Shown here: positions 23,901 to 36,000 of the stretch, piece by piece | How the letters are laid out: each line of letters opens with the position of its first letter | Position numbering within the stretch: the stretch's first letter is position 1 | NCBI RefSeq assembly: GCF_000247695.1 | Contig: NW_004624795.1 | Coordinates: 11,838,362 to 11,902,361 of the forward strand | Direction: 5' to 3' | DNA: 64,000 bases | Origin: Heterocephalus glaber | Taxonomy: Eukaryota > Chordata > Mammalia > Rodentia > Bathyergidae | The notes under the pieces: generated by a model | What the model was told of the DNA's origin: nothing | The model's input: the letters and a program-made list of their open reading frames with translations, nothing else | Database searches by the model: none | Made by a program: the position numbers and the translations under genes

Positions 23901-23988
23901 GGGCCGGGGATTTAGTTTAGTGGTTCTGCCGCCTGCCTTGCAACTGCAAGGTCCCAAGTTGGATCCCCATACCAGGAAAAAAAAAAAT
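23900..23988 (+). mobile_element. ID SINE
   Basis: GGGCCGGGGATTTAGTTTAG to GTTGGATCCCCATACC with A-tail. Confidence 0.93.
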
Positions 23989-23989
23989 C

Positions 23990-24850
23990 TTCTTTATCCA
24001 TGCATCAGGTGATGGACATTTGGGTGCCTGGTACATTTTAAATGATCAATAAATTATTAGTAGTTGTCTCATGCAATAATCCCAGCAATCCAGAGGCCAA
24101 CAGCAGTATCCTAAATGAAGATGGGGAGGTCAACAGGCTGGGAGAGATTAAGTCACACATCTAGTCACGCCGCTCAGAATGGGCTAAATTGCCATTAGAA
24201 TCTGCCTCCATTCAAACTAGGTTCCTTTCATCACCTTGCCCCAGGACCAAATCCAGCCACACGCATTTGTTTACCTATTGTGCAGGGCTGCTTTACAGAT
24301 ACAGCAGCAGAGCAAGACCTGGTGGCCCTCAAGACAACAATACTTTAGTATCCTGACCTTTACAGCAGTTTGCCAACTACTCATCCAAAGTGCCACCACC
24401 TGCTTATGTAACTGTCTCCCCCACAGCACAGTAAGTTTATTCATCTTTGAATCTTTAGGAAGAGCAAGGATGCTTCCTCAGAAGGTGCTCAGTGCTGGTT
24501 AAATGAAATATGAAATGCGATTTCCCCCAGAAATCCTTATGACCACCCATTCTGATCCCAAACCCAGGCCATCAGTCAGTGCCCTCTGCCTGTTTCGGAA
24601 AGTGTGTGGCGAATCAGCCACTGAACCCGCGCTCCAGGGCCCTGAATTCCTCTCCTACAAGTAGTACAAAGGCCTGGAGCTGCCTCTCACTGGAGACACC
24701 CTCCTGTGGCTGTTCCTGGTGTGCCGTTAACCTTCTTAAGACAGATGCCTCTGAGTACAATCAACATGTAAAAAATCCAACATTATTCCCATACACACCA
24801 GGATAACAAACTAGAAAATACGATTTTAAGACAATTCTAGTTGTAATTTT
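23990..24850. other. Unassigned noncoding stretch
   Basis: No clear repeat or gene. Faint L2/MIR-like phrases only. Confidence 0.35.
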
Positions 24851-24851
24851 T

Positions 24852-24977
24852 GGTTTTGTTGTTTCTGAGACAAGAGTCTCACTTTGCAGTCCAGGCTGGC
24901 CTTGAACTCATCACGATTCTCCTGCCTTGGCCTCTCACGTGTGGGGATTACAGGCATGCGCTGCCACGCCCTGGCAA
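24852..24977 (-). mobile_element. B1-type SINE
   Basis: GAGACAAGAGTCTCACTTTG, CCAGGCTGGCCTTGAACTCA and GGGGATTACAGGCATGCGCT are the reversed 7SL-derived monomer. Confidence 0.93.
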
Positions 24978-25309
24978 TTCTAGTTATAGTTCTAAAACTT
25001 CTGTAAATAAGTATGTGGGATGAATATTAGCAAAGGTATGCATCGTCTTTACAAAGAAAATTATAAGATTTTAAGCACAGACCTTTGAAAATGGCCTAAA
25101 TAAATGCAGAGATAGTTGATGTTCATAGATACAGAAATTCAAAACTATGGCAGCTCTCATGTAGGGAGGCGGCCATTCTCTACTCAGTTCCCCAAACAAT
25201 CTCTTCCTCTTCCCTAAATAAAAAGATGTTTTTAATGGAAGGATATCATCTGGATTAATAAAATAATACCCAAGAATTTTTTAGTGAAAGCTGATTTAGG
25301 GGATGATAA

Positions 25310-25480
25310 AACATGTTGAGCTAAGAACTATCATTATTTTCACTTTACAAAGAAAGGAACTGGGGCCCAGAGAGGTTAATCAACTTGCCCAAGGGCACAC
25401 AGTAAGTCTACGGTGCAGCCAGGAAGTAAATGCAGACAGCCCAGCTCCAAGGGTGGACCCTGAACCCTGCTCCCTGCTGC
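25310..25480 (-). repeat. MIR fragment
   Basis: AACTGGGGCCCAGAGAGGTT followed by CAACTTGCCCAAGGGCACAC is reversed MIR. Confidence 0.85.
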
Positions 25481-26059
25481 TGTCAAGGTGGCCTCTGGCA
25501 CCCTCACTCTCACCCTCCTGAAGAGGGAAGCCATTATGAGTGAGGGGAAGGGAGAGCAGCAGCGCTCTCACTGTGAGCTGCAAGGTGTTCTGGGAAATGG
25601 GGCACGAGGCTGAAAAGCAGGCTTTATGTGAGCAAGAATTTTCTCTCTTGCTATGGGGACCTTTTGCTCCTGATGTCTGAGCCATAGTCAGGCTCCCTAG
25701 CACCTCAAGGATGCTCTTCCTTCAACTGGATGCCAGGCCCTGCTCCCCTTGAGCCTGCTGTATTTTTCCTCTGCTTTTCTCCATGTGGGACCTGCTAGAC
25801 CAGTTCACTTGCGTTCTGTCCCTCATGCCCAAAGCTAGCCCCTACTTCCTGCAGAAAACCCCAGGAGCCAGGTGAGGAGGTGGCCTGAGCAGGAGCCTTC
25901 TGTCCACCTCTGCTTCACATACCCTGGGCATTTCCTGTGTTAAGCGTCAGTGTCCATGGGACATGTCTGGCACTCAAATGATGCCTCAGTAGATGAGGGG
26001 TGCAGTTGTACCCCAATAAAGACACATGCTCAGCTTAGAAAACTACTTATTCAAGGCAG

Positions 26060-26165
26060 AAAGCTATCAAGTTTAGGGCAGAGGTGTAGTGGTCAGGGGA
26101 CTCAGACTATGAAGGGCTTCCTAAACTCAAATCCCAGCTCCTCCACCCGGCAGCTGTGTGGACTA
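26060..26165 (+). repeat. MIR fragment
   Basis: AGGTGTAGTGGTCAGGGGAC followed by AAATCCCAGCTCCTCCACC is the 5' MIR half. Confidence 0.65.
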
Positions 26166-26169
26166 ATTA

Positions 26170-26640
26170 AAGTAGACAAAATCATGGCCACCTCAAAGAT
26201 GTCCATGTTCTAATCTGGAACCTGTACATAATGTTAGCATCTGTGGCAATGAGAAGCTAAAGTTGTGGGTGGAATTAAAGCTGCCAGTCAACTGACCTTA
26301 AGACAGGAGATTATCCTAGGATGGCTGAGTGGGCCCAGTGTGATCCCAGCAGTCTTTAAACATGGAAGAGGGAGGCAGAAAAGAAAGTCAGAGTGATGTG
26401 GTGTAAGAAAGACTCGGCTCACCACTGCTGGCCTTGGAGATGGAAGAAATGGCATCAAGCTAAGAAAGGCAGGCAGGTCTGGAAGCAAGGAAGACAAGGA
26501 AATATTCACCCCCAGAGCCTCCAGAAAGGAACACAGCCTACTGACACCCTGATTTTAGTCACATGAGGACTTCTGTATTGGACTGCTGACATACAGAATG
26601 TAAGATTATTAATTTGTGTTAAATAATTTGGTAGGGCTGA
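26170..26640 (+). repeat. Ancient LTR-like mammalian repeat
   Basis: CCTCAAAGATGTCCATGTTC, GGAGATTATCCTAGGATGGC and TTATTAATTTGTGTTAAATA follow the order of an old ERVL-type LTR consensus. Family name not fixed. Confidence 0.55.
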
Positions 26641-27052
26641 GATTAAAAAAAAAAGGAATATACTACCTAAATTCCATAAATCTCATTTTCCTCATCTATA
26701 AATTGGAGAAGTTACCCATATCCAATGCACAGTAGTAGGCCCGGTGTTTAAATGAGGTATTGTATGTTAAAATTCTAGTACAGGGTTTGCTATCATATCC
26801 TCCCAGCTTTATTTCCTTTTTTTTTTGGTAGGGTTGACACAAGCAACTCCATTTTTATTTTGACAACCTTCACATTTCTTTCACCTTATGATCGAGAGGT
26901 TTGGTAACTTTCTCCCTAGACAAACTCACCCAGCCTCCTTGGCCAGGCCTTCCTCTTGGGGTGGGCACACTCGCTTACTTTTTTGAAGGCCGCCAGATTT
27001 TCCTTTTCCTGGAACCATTCAGCCCACCTGTCTTGGCCTTCCCAGTCTCTGC

Positions 27053-27540
27053 TGTCATGGTTTCCATGGAGAAGGTTCCCCCCACCCAAAGCCTCATGCA
27101 CTCATAGGTGGGGCTTTGGGAAGGTGATTGGATCGTGGGGGCCATGGAGCTGACTTCCTGTTACAAGATGGGGCCTGTGCCGGGGATTTAGCTCAGTGGT
27201 TCCGCGGCTTGCCTTGCAAGCACAAGAACCCGAGTTCGATGCCCAGTACCAAAAAAAAAAAAGTTATATGAACAAGATGGGGCCTGATTGGAGGAGGCAG
27301 GGTCGCTGGGGGTGTGACCCGGAAGTGTATATCTCCATCCCCAGCTCCTCCCCTCCCTCTCTGCTTCCTGACTGCCCTGAGGTGAGCAGCTTTCCTCTAC
27401 TCAGGCCTTTCTACCACACCATCTCTACTTTGGAGCCAGCCAGCTGATTATGGGCTGTATCCAAGAGCCAAAAATAAACCTTTTCTCCTTTACGTTATGG
27501 GTGTCAGGTATTTTGTCCAGCGACTAGAAAGTAACAAAGG
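27053..27540 (+). mobile_element. MaLR-type LTR split by an ID SINE
   Basis: Runs from TGTCATGGTTTCCATGGAGA through AAAAATAAACCTTTTCTCC (poly(A) signal) to a GGTATTTTGTCCAGCGACTA end. Sense copy of the same family as 39004-39377. Confidence 0.7.
27178..27262 (+). mobile_element. ID SINE with 15-bp target-site duplication
   Basis: ACAAGATGGGGCCTG is exact at 27163-27177 and 27272-27286. A 9-base non-A spacer separates the tail from the right repeat. Confidence 0.97.
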
Positions 27541-27901
27541 AAGTTGGTCCTTGATTGTTCAATCTCTGACTCTGGGACTGAGGGATGGTTAAAGTGATGG
27601 GATATAGGAGTAACACCTCACTGTCCCCAGGAAATGTTTCCTTTGCCAGAAGACTAGGTGTGCATCTAGTATTGAGTTATGATCCTTTCTGAGAGATAGG
27701 TATAAACAAATCTTCTCTTTACACAGAAAAGATGGCCCTTGTGCCCAGTTGTTGGGTGTCCATATCTTCATCCACTCATGTATGCAGAGAACAGTCTTTT
27801 TTCCTATATTGGATTCACAAAGACAAATGAGAGGGAAATCTCCATCTTCTTCCAATAAGGAAAGGAAAGAGGCACCTCAGAAAGCAGATTTAACAACATC
27901 G

Positions 27902-29928
27902 TTTATTAGTGCAAAAATGAGAAGAAAAAATAGATAACCAAATCTCAGCAGCCCCAAGTAGGGTGCCTCACTTGTCTGAGCAAGACTCCTCCAAAGTCCT
28001 TGGGGCTCCCAGCTCCCCCACTCCCAGGAAAGACTCAGATTGTGCCCACACTTACAAACTGGTAGGAAACCCTTTGGGGCTATGTACTTTAAGCTGTTTG
28101 TTTTAATGATTTATGCAGGTTAATAAAATGAAGCAGAATATATATTTGCCATCCATCCCTGAGGCAACCTTCGCACACCCACGAGGGCCACAACTTCATG
28201 AAGTCTGAAGACGTCTGTTTCCACAGTTTAAATTCAAATGGAAGAAGGAGCCTTGTCCTGTTTTAGCATCATCCAGGTGACTGCTTATCAAAACTGGCTA
28301 GAAAAAAATCAAGAAAATTCTGTTAGGATGGTGAAGGAGGAAGAGGAGCAGATTGTCATTTTACAGTTGGGGAAAGAGAAGTCAAGCATTTCCCTCCCCA
28401 TTCCGCTAATGCCTTAAGGGGACCTGGAAGCCATTTGACTCTGAATTCCAAGCTGCCACATCACTTCAGCTGTTGAGTCCTTCTTGTGTAAGGGAAACTG
28501 TATGGAGTGAGGCTTCTGAGGAGCCTTGTGGAGGGGTCTCGCTACCACAAAACTCCCCTTGCCCACCTTGCCCTACAGCAATAAGCACTTCCATTCAAGG
28601 AGCCTTTTACTAAGCCCTGTCACCACAGACAGCCTTACCCCATTTTACGATGCAGAAGTGGAGACCGGTAGAGGTGAGGCAATGTCCCCAAGGTCACAGG
28701 GAAGAGACAGAGAAAGTGGAGCTCAGTTCTGGTCAGTCCCAAAGTCTGAGCACCTAACTACTCCACGGACCTGCTTTCCAGAAGCAGCCAAGCGAGAGCT
28801 TCCGGTGATGGAAGATGACAAAGGTCCTCGGTACAGGAGAAGGCAACAGCCTGGGAGTCAGGAGCTGGTCCCAGGTGCAAACAAACACTGATTTGATCAG
28901 CACTCCAGGCTGGAGGGACCCAAAGAATGATGTCACCTCCGCCTCATGAGCCTTGCATGTAAGAACTTCTAGTCCACTGTCAGCGGAGCAGCCTCTAACT
29001 CTCTGAGAAAGCTTCTCACAAGGGCTCCACACACTTGTAGGACCAAGCAGAGTAGCCACAGAAAGCTCACAGGACTTGGAGTTGTCAGGAGCCTGACATA
29101 CCAACCTCTGCCTTCATCGTGACCTACTAGCTCCTCCAGAAAATGGGGTTAAGATACATGCCCTCAATGATGCAGGGTGCTATGAGGTCCAGGGAGGTCA
29201 TAGCATCCTGGAAATTACAGCATGCTGCTCTAAGGCACTGTCCCTGTTCCAATTCACAGCAGCACAAAGACCAACAGAGATATAAGATCGCCCTGCAGCA
29301 CAGAGGATAAAGCACTGATTATGTCCTGTCCTGCTTGGTCCATGAGAATTGCAGAGGAGGAATGAAATTCACTGGGGTTAAGCTCTAATGAGATTTTGCT
29401 ACCTTGAGTAATTAGATTTGAAAAGGGGGGAAGAAGGTGGTGACAGTCAGGGAGAAGCTATCGTCCTCATCTAGGGACAGGGTGTGCGGGGTGTACTGGG
29501 AATGCTGAACAGGAGCAGGGGACAGGAAGAGCCAGCCAGCCAGGTAGGCTGCGAAGTTGCTGCTGGAAGTTTGTGGGGAAGGAGAGGAGACCCGAGAGGA
29601 AAGATGCTGGTCCTGGTGACTATGGCGATGACTGGGTGGGTGCCACAGGTCAGGTGGATACTGACCACAGCCGGAGAGACCCAAGCCTCACTGATCCAGC
29701 TTCAGATTTCATAGTCATCTATTCTGCATGGCAAATACCGTCCCATCCTTCCCCTTGTGGGATCTCTTGGTGACCCGGTAGGCTCCCCTATGCTCCCCAA
29801 GCTCCTCTCACTGACTCCCACCTATACAACCACTACACAGGTCGGGTCCCCCAGCACCCCAGTCCCAGGGGTCTCCCAGCCAGGCACCCCACCAAGGAAG
29901 ACCTGACACACACCCAGGGCCCCCAGCC
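27902..29928 (-). other. C17orf67: Probable C17orf67 3' UTR and 3' end
   Basis: Below the stop codon I found no AATAAA on the minus strand until 27907-27902, which would give a 3' UTR of about 2 kb. An ATTAAA lies at about 28108-28103 and a weak AGTAAA near 28610. The stretch holds a MIR-like remnant near 28,590-28,770 and otherwise unique sequence. The true cleavage site cannot be fixed without transcript data. Confidence 0.35.
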
Positions 29929-30045
29929 CTACACGGGGTGCACTGTGTTCCTGTCACAGTGGGGCTTGCAGTGAGGGTTCAGCCAGTGCTCCAGGAACTG
30001 CTCCTCGGCATGGTGCTCCAGGGCCAGGAGGTGGTGCAGGTGCTC
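29929..30045 (-). CDS. C17orf67: C17orf67 terminal coding exon 3
   Basis: The acceptor is GTCCCCACAG|GAGCAC. The exon encodes residues 54-91 and the TAG at 29931-29929. The segment starts EHLHHLLALEHHAEEQ, continues FLEHWLNPH and ends in a tail with Cys79 and Cys83 amid histidines 73, 78, 82 and 89. This was the exon that identified the family. The reading frame runs from acceptor to stop without interruption. Confidence 0.94.
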   Translation of the reverse strand, partial: EHLHHLLALEHHAEEQFLEHWLNPHCKPHCDRNTVHPV

Positions 30046-33000
30046 CTGTGGGGACAGACCACAAGTGAGGGGGACTGCCCGTGCAGGGACAGCGGGAGGG
30101 CACTGCTTCCTAATGTGAGTTAGCCTGTCCCGGGAGGGCAGGAGGAGCCGCCTCGGTCTCTCCCCACCCCCAGTAGGGATGACCCATCAGACCCACTGCC
30201 TAGGGGTAAATGGAGAAGCCCTGGGATAGGCTGGCAGTGCAGGGTGGAGGGGCATGGAATCTGTGAAAAGCCCACTGGAGGGGATGGGGCCAACCACCCT
30301 AGAGGGGGTTCAGTTGCCCCGCAATCCAAAAACTAATTCACCACTAGTTTACACCCTAGAGCCTCCCCCTGTATCAGGGGAGTCACCTGGGGCCTTAGGA
30401 GACAGAGATAGGGCATCAATGTTAAATCATCCAAGGGTCTGGGGTGGGGATGGAAAATTTGCGTTTCTAACAAGTTACTAGCCCACCTGACTCCACTGTC
30501 CCTGTGAGGACGTGAGAAAGCTACACCAGGAAAGCTGTATGAGAATGTTCATAGCATGCTTGGTGTGGAGGTGCGCGCCTATAATCTCAGCACTCAGGAG
30601 GTTGAGGCAGGAGAGTCACTGAGAGTTCAAGGCTAGCCTGTGCTACAAAATGAGTTCAAAGCCAGCCTGAACTACCTAGTGAGACACTGTCTCAAAAAAT
30701 TTTTTTTAAAAATAAAGAATGTTTGTAGCAGCAATGACTGCAAGAACCAAGTACTGGGAACATGCCATGTGTCCACTGATGGGAGAATGGGCCAAGAGGC
30801 AGCGGTAGGTCTTACCGTGGGATATCACACAGCAGTGAACATAAGCTCATTAGGGCTACGTACAGCAACAGAGGTGGTCTTATAAATAGCACAACTCACG
30901 AAAAGAGCAAGTCCAAGTAGGCTACATTTGAGGTATGATGATATTTTTATAAAAATCACAACATGTCTAACTAAATCAGGTAGTACTTATGGCTCCATGC
31001 ATTGGCGATCAAATCATCTTTTTTATTTTTTTTTCTATTTTTTTTTCCAGTACCGGGGATTGAACTTGGATCCTTGCGATTTCAAGGCAGGTGGCCTAAC
31101 CACTGAGCTAAATCCCCAGCCCCTCAAATCATCTTTTTTAAAAGGTAAGAGATAACCAGAAGAAAGTAGAGTTGCTATACTAATATCAAACAAATTGACT
31201 TTAAAACAAAACATGTCGGTAGAGGGGCATTTTGTAAAAACAATCTGGCATTTCCTCAAAATATTAAACATAGTTATCATTTGTGCTCCTGGGTGTGTAC
31301 CCAAGAGATATGAAGATAAATATACACCCTTGTTCATCATAGCAAAAGAGCAGGAACAACCCAAGGATCCATCAACATGAATGGGTAGATAAGATGTGGG
31401 TCTTCTATATTATGGAATGTTTTTCAATTTTTATTATTAGTGCATGTTTGTAGTACATAATGATTGCCTTCATCACTGGAAGTTGGTACACACAACACAT
31501 CTTAATTCTTTTTATTTCCCTTTTCCTTCCCTTCTTCCATCCCTCCCCGCCCCCACCACGGAAAGTTAATCAGTGACAGTGAAAAGGAATCACACTCTGA
31601 TGCATGCTACAACATGGTTAGACCTTGCAAAGATCATGCTAAGTGAAAGAAGCCAGGCACAAAGGTCACATGGTGTGTGGTTCCACTTCTGAGAAAAGTA
31701 GCCAGTCCTCCACACTGACATGTCAAAGGCAGGAAGCTGCTCCTGGCCCTGTCCCATGCACCTCTGTGCCCAGCACCTCCCAAGCCAGGACACCGACCCG
31801 CAGTGTCTCCCTCACCCTCAAGCTCACTCTAGTCCTGAGCATAGGGACCTTGAGTCTGTCTCCTGAACAGTTCTCCAGCACCCTTCTCTGACCGCCGCTT
31901 CTGCAGGGCAGGTTTCACGGCGCGTCCACCAAGGCTACGGCAACCTCCCTGTCCTCATGTGTCACTCGGCGGCGAGTTCCTCCTACCGTCCTTCCTGCAC
32001 CCTCATGGTGACCCACCAGGGTCACTACTGTCCTCGGAAGACTTCACCAGTCCTGTCTGCCTTCCAGAGGGCAGGAAGTGACAGCCACATCCCCTGGGGT
32101 TGGTCTGAGGCTCAGCCTTCTGTATCTGCATATTCAACCAACCAGACTTAGCCCTACAATAGTTGCCACCATACTGCATCTATACAGGCTTCACTTTTTG
32201 CCATTATTCCCTCAACAATAAAATACAACTATGACTTACATTGCATCTACATTGCATTAGGTATTGTAAGTAACCTAGAGATCATTTAAAGTGCACTGGG
32301 AAATGTATATAGATTATACACAAATCCTTCTCTATTTTACATAAGGGACTTAAGCATCCTCTGATTTTGGAATCCATGGGTACTCCGAATAAGTACAGAG
32401 ACTGTACTTGTAAGCCAGCAGGGGAGGACAGCACCTTGTAGGATCTTCCACCTTCCCCCACTCTTCACCATAGTGAGGAGTCCCCTCTAGCTCTGTCCAC
32501 AGCCGCCATTTAGCCTTTGCTAAACTCTGAGCTTCTCTAGAACCAGTTTCTCCCTCAGGTGGTTCACCTGTGGATACTGTAATGATACCTACTGCTCAGA
32601 GCCATGTGTGCAGGCTAAGGGACCCACTGAAGACTCTTCTGGCACCCAGGGTAATGGTTTATATCTAGCTTTCCCCCCGCCCCTAAGCCTCAAGAACTCA
32701 CAATGGGGCTTTTGGGAAATGGCTAGATCATGGGTGGGTGATAACTGGATTAGTCCACTGACTGGATTAGCATAGTTCTGGGTGTAGGTGATGGGAAAGC
32801 CCAGTCTAGGTGTGTGTGGCACCAAGCAATAGCCTGGTATCCTGAATGGGATAAAAAGGGAAAGGAAGGCTTGCTGCTGGCTGCCTCCTGCCTGATACAC
32901 CATGAGCTGTTTCTCCTCTGCGATGCCCCACTGCCAATGACACCCTGCCTTGGAGCCAGCTGACTATAAACTGAAACCTCTACAAACTGTGAGCTGAAAG

Positions 33001-36000
33001 AAAACTCCCCCTTGTGGTTATCTGATACTTTGTCCCAGAAATGAGAAAGTAACTAAGAGGGAAGCCATGACCACCCAGAGGCCTACAGGTCTCAGGGTAG
33101 AAGGTGTCAAGGAGCCCCTTAGACCTGGACCCTGGGGAGGGCCGCTGTAGTCCTGGAGGGCTGCCACCTCTGCAGAGCAGGGGGAACAGGGACAGATATC
33201 CCAGCCTCTTTCTCCTCCTGCTTCAGTCTTCTGCTAAGCTCATTCTGAAGCCAAGTGTGAGGGAACAAGGTAAGACAGCCCACAGGGGTCAGCCTTGCTC
33301 TGATAGACATCTGAATGCTGTGCTTATGGGGTATGAGCTAGTGCAAAAGTGTGCATGAAACAGATTGAAATAAATATGTTTGGTAATCCAAAGCAGCAGG
33401 CCATTCATCAGAGAAACGGCCTTCACCTTGACAGAGAGCAGACACATTGGATTATACAGTGTTTTTGACAAGATTTAATTATTTGAGCATATACCTATAT
33501 CAGAAAAATCTTAAACCATGGAAACCATCTGATGGCTTTGAAAAAGAGCCTAGTTTGGAACTTTAAATCTTTATGTTTCTAGAATGTTCTAGGAACTCTG
33601 CATCCTATCTTAAATATAGTCATTATAAAAGACAAAAAGGAATATGCAGTGGAATGAATTATGAAGTCTCCAACTTTTCTGAATTTTTCATTCCCCCATG
33701 CAGTCTGAATTTGTTTGGTGATGGTGGTTGTTTTACATATCAAAACACACAGGGAATCCTGGCAGGGTGTCTCTGGGTCAGCCAGGGTGAAGGGTAGCTG
33801 GTGAGAGAGCTCCTTGTGGGTCCCAACAGTGACGCCCCAGCTGCTTGAGGGATGTGTTTGTGACTTTTGGACTAAGTTCCTGCCCTGTCCAGAGAGTGTT
33901 TGGCCAGAAGAATGGTACATGGGAAGAACAGGAAGGCAGCTTGGAATCTGGTAAATAAGAAACAACAGTTCCCCAGCACATAGCTTTAGTTGTCCAACTA
34001 GTCCATGGAAGCAGAACACTAAAGGAAACCCATGTTCCCTTGTCTTTGCTTGCCTGTTTACCAGGAGGTATGGCATAGAGGCTATGAGGTCTGCGTTCCC
34101 TTCAAATCCAGACCTGGCCAATATTGCTTTACCTCCCCAGCCTCCATGTGCCATCTATAAGATGGGAATAGCAGGTGCACTACTTCACTGGTTAGTAAGA
34201 TTACATGAGAGCATATAAATAAAGCTCAGTGTCAACTAAGTAGCCTGCATTCATCCCTCTGTACCATTCTCTCCCCTCTTTCACCTGGCCCTGTGACCCA
34301 GATCCCATTGGCTTCCAGCTGGGCTTATCCAGCAGGGATTGGAGGGTAGGAGGAGAGAGGGGCCGGAGTATTTAGTTCCCGGCTCCTAGGAAAGTCACAG
34401 CAGGCTGGCTCATGCTTCTCCTAAAGTCACAGCTCCTGGAGGGCTGTCCCCCCTCATGCTAGGAACCATGCTTTCCCCTCACTCTTCCATGCATAGGGCC
34501 TCTTGACCCAGATCTTTTATTATTTCTTGTTGGTTTACCTGAATTCTGCTCACATTTTTATAAAACATCTCTTTTAAATTTCCCAAATTTAAATTTTCCA
34601 GTTTCCAAGGTGGAGACCTGATGGTACAGGGTCTTGGCATACAATTCCTGGCGCATGGTAGAAATCTAATACATGTAAACTGCTCATTTTTGTTACCATC
34701 AGATAAGCAAAATCTGAGTACATGTGGAGGTTATGGAGTTGAGCATCTTTCCCAGGAGCTGGTCCACAGGCAACTTGCACTGTTGAATGAAAACCACAGC
34801 AGCCTTCCTCAAAGTGTAGTCCATGCTCCCTAAGGGGTCCATGAGGTCAATGCAACTTTCAGAAAAGTCCTCAGACATTGTATGCCTCCTTGCTGTATTG
34901 GCATTGGCACTGATGTATCAGTAGGTAAATGCCTGGTGCCTTCCCAGAGATCCGGGCAGCAGTACCCACTGTGCCAGTGGATACTGGGTCCTTTACCACC
35001 ACACACTCACAGTTACAAAAATAAAATGTTCCATAAGTACCAGCTTCCCTGAAGAATGTGCTGATAAAGCAGGAGAGAGGGGTCCACCAGGAGCACCCAG
35101 GCAGCACTGTGCTGCATGACCAAGTCCAGTGGTTTGCACACACAAACACGTTTGTGCAACTGTTGGTGGCAGGGACTGAAGTAGTCATACTGTATGTACA
35201 TATTTGGCAGATAGCTTGAAAATGAGCCAACCAAGCTGTCACTCAAGGAAAACAATGGACAGGATTTGTTGCTAAATAATATGATCTGAGCTCTCTGGAG
35301 GAAATTAAGATTTTTGGAAAACTTGCATCTGCTACCATGCGGTTGACCACTTTGGGTAGAGGGGCACACACCTGAAATGTCCAGCTACTTGGGAGGCTGA
35401 AGCAGGAAGATTGTAAGTTCAAAGGCAACCTGGGCAACTTAGCAAGACCATCTCTCAAAATAAAATTAAAAAGGGCAGGGAAAGCACCTAAGAGATGACA
35501 CACCTTTGGGTCTGACCTCCAGTACTGCAAAACTAGAAAATAGAATAAAATGGCTGAGGGTGTAGTTTAGTGGTAGAACCCTTGCAAGGCCCTGGATTCA
35601 GTCTCTAGCATAGCAAATATAAAAAGACTTTACTGATGAGATCACCGGTGATATTAACAAATCTCACCAATAATATACAGCACCTTTTGTGATTAGATGC
35701 TCATTTGTATCCTTACTTATTTAATCCCTGTCTCACTCAAATAACCAGCCAGTGCTTTTGTTTTGTTTTGTTCTGTTTTGTTTTGTTTTGTGTTGTGTTG
35801 AGAAACATGTTCGCTTTATGTTACCCAGGATGGTATCAAACTCCTGGACTCAAGCAAGCCTCCTGTTTCAGCCTCCTGAGTAGCAAGGACTGCAGATACA
35901 TGCCAACACACCCAGCCCAGTTAGATTTTTTTTTTTTTTTTGTAGCAGAAAGCAAAATATCCCTGATCTATGACTTAGTGCCTAGCACACAGTAAGAGCT

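Larger units (their letters stand above)
30710..31715 (+). mobile_element. Old L1 3' region with nested insertions
   Basis: Phrases such as GTGTCCACTGATGGGAGAAT and CATGCTAAGTGAAAGAAGCC are from the L1 3' end. The sequence resumes after an ID at 31026-31123 and an antisense L1 tail at 31419-31560. Confidence 0.75.

Noticed and set aside
33579..34154. 191-residue open frame on the minus strand
   Set aside because: Overlaps a MIR at one end and has no family features.
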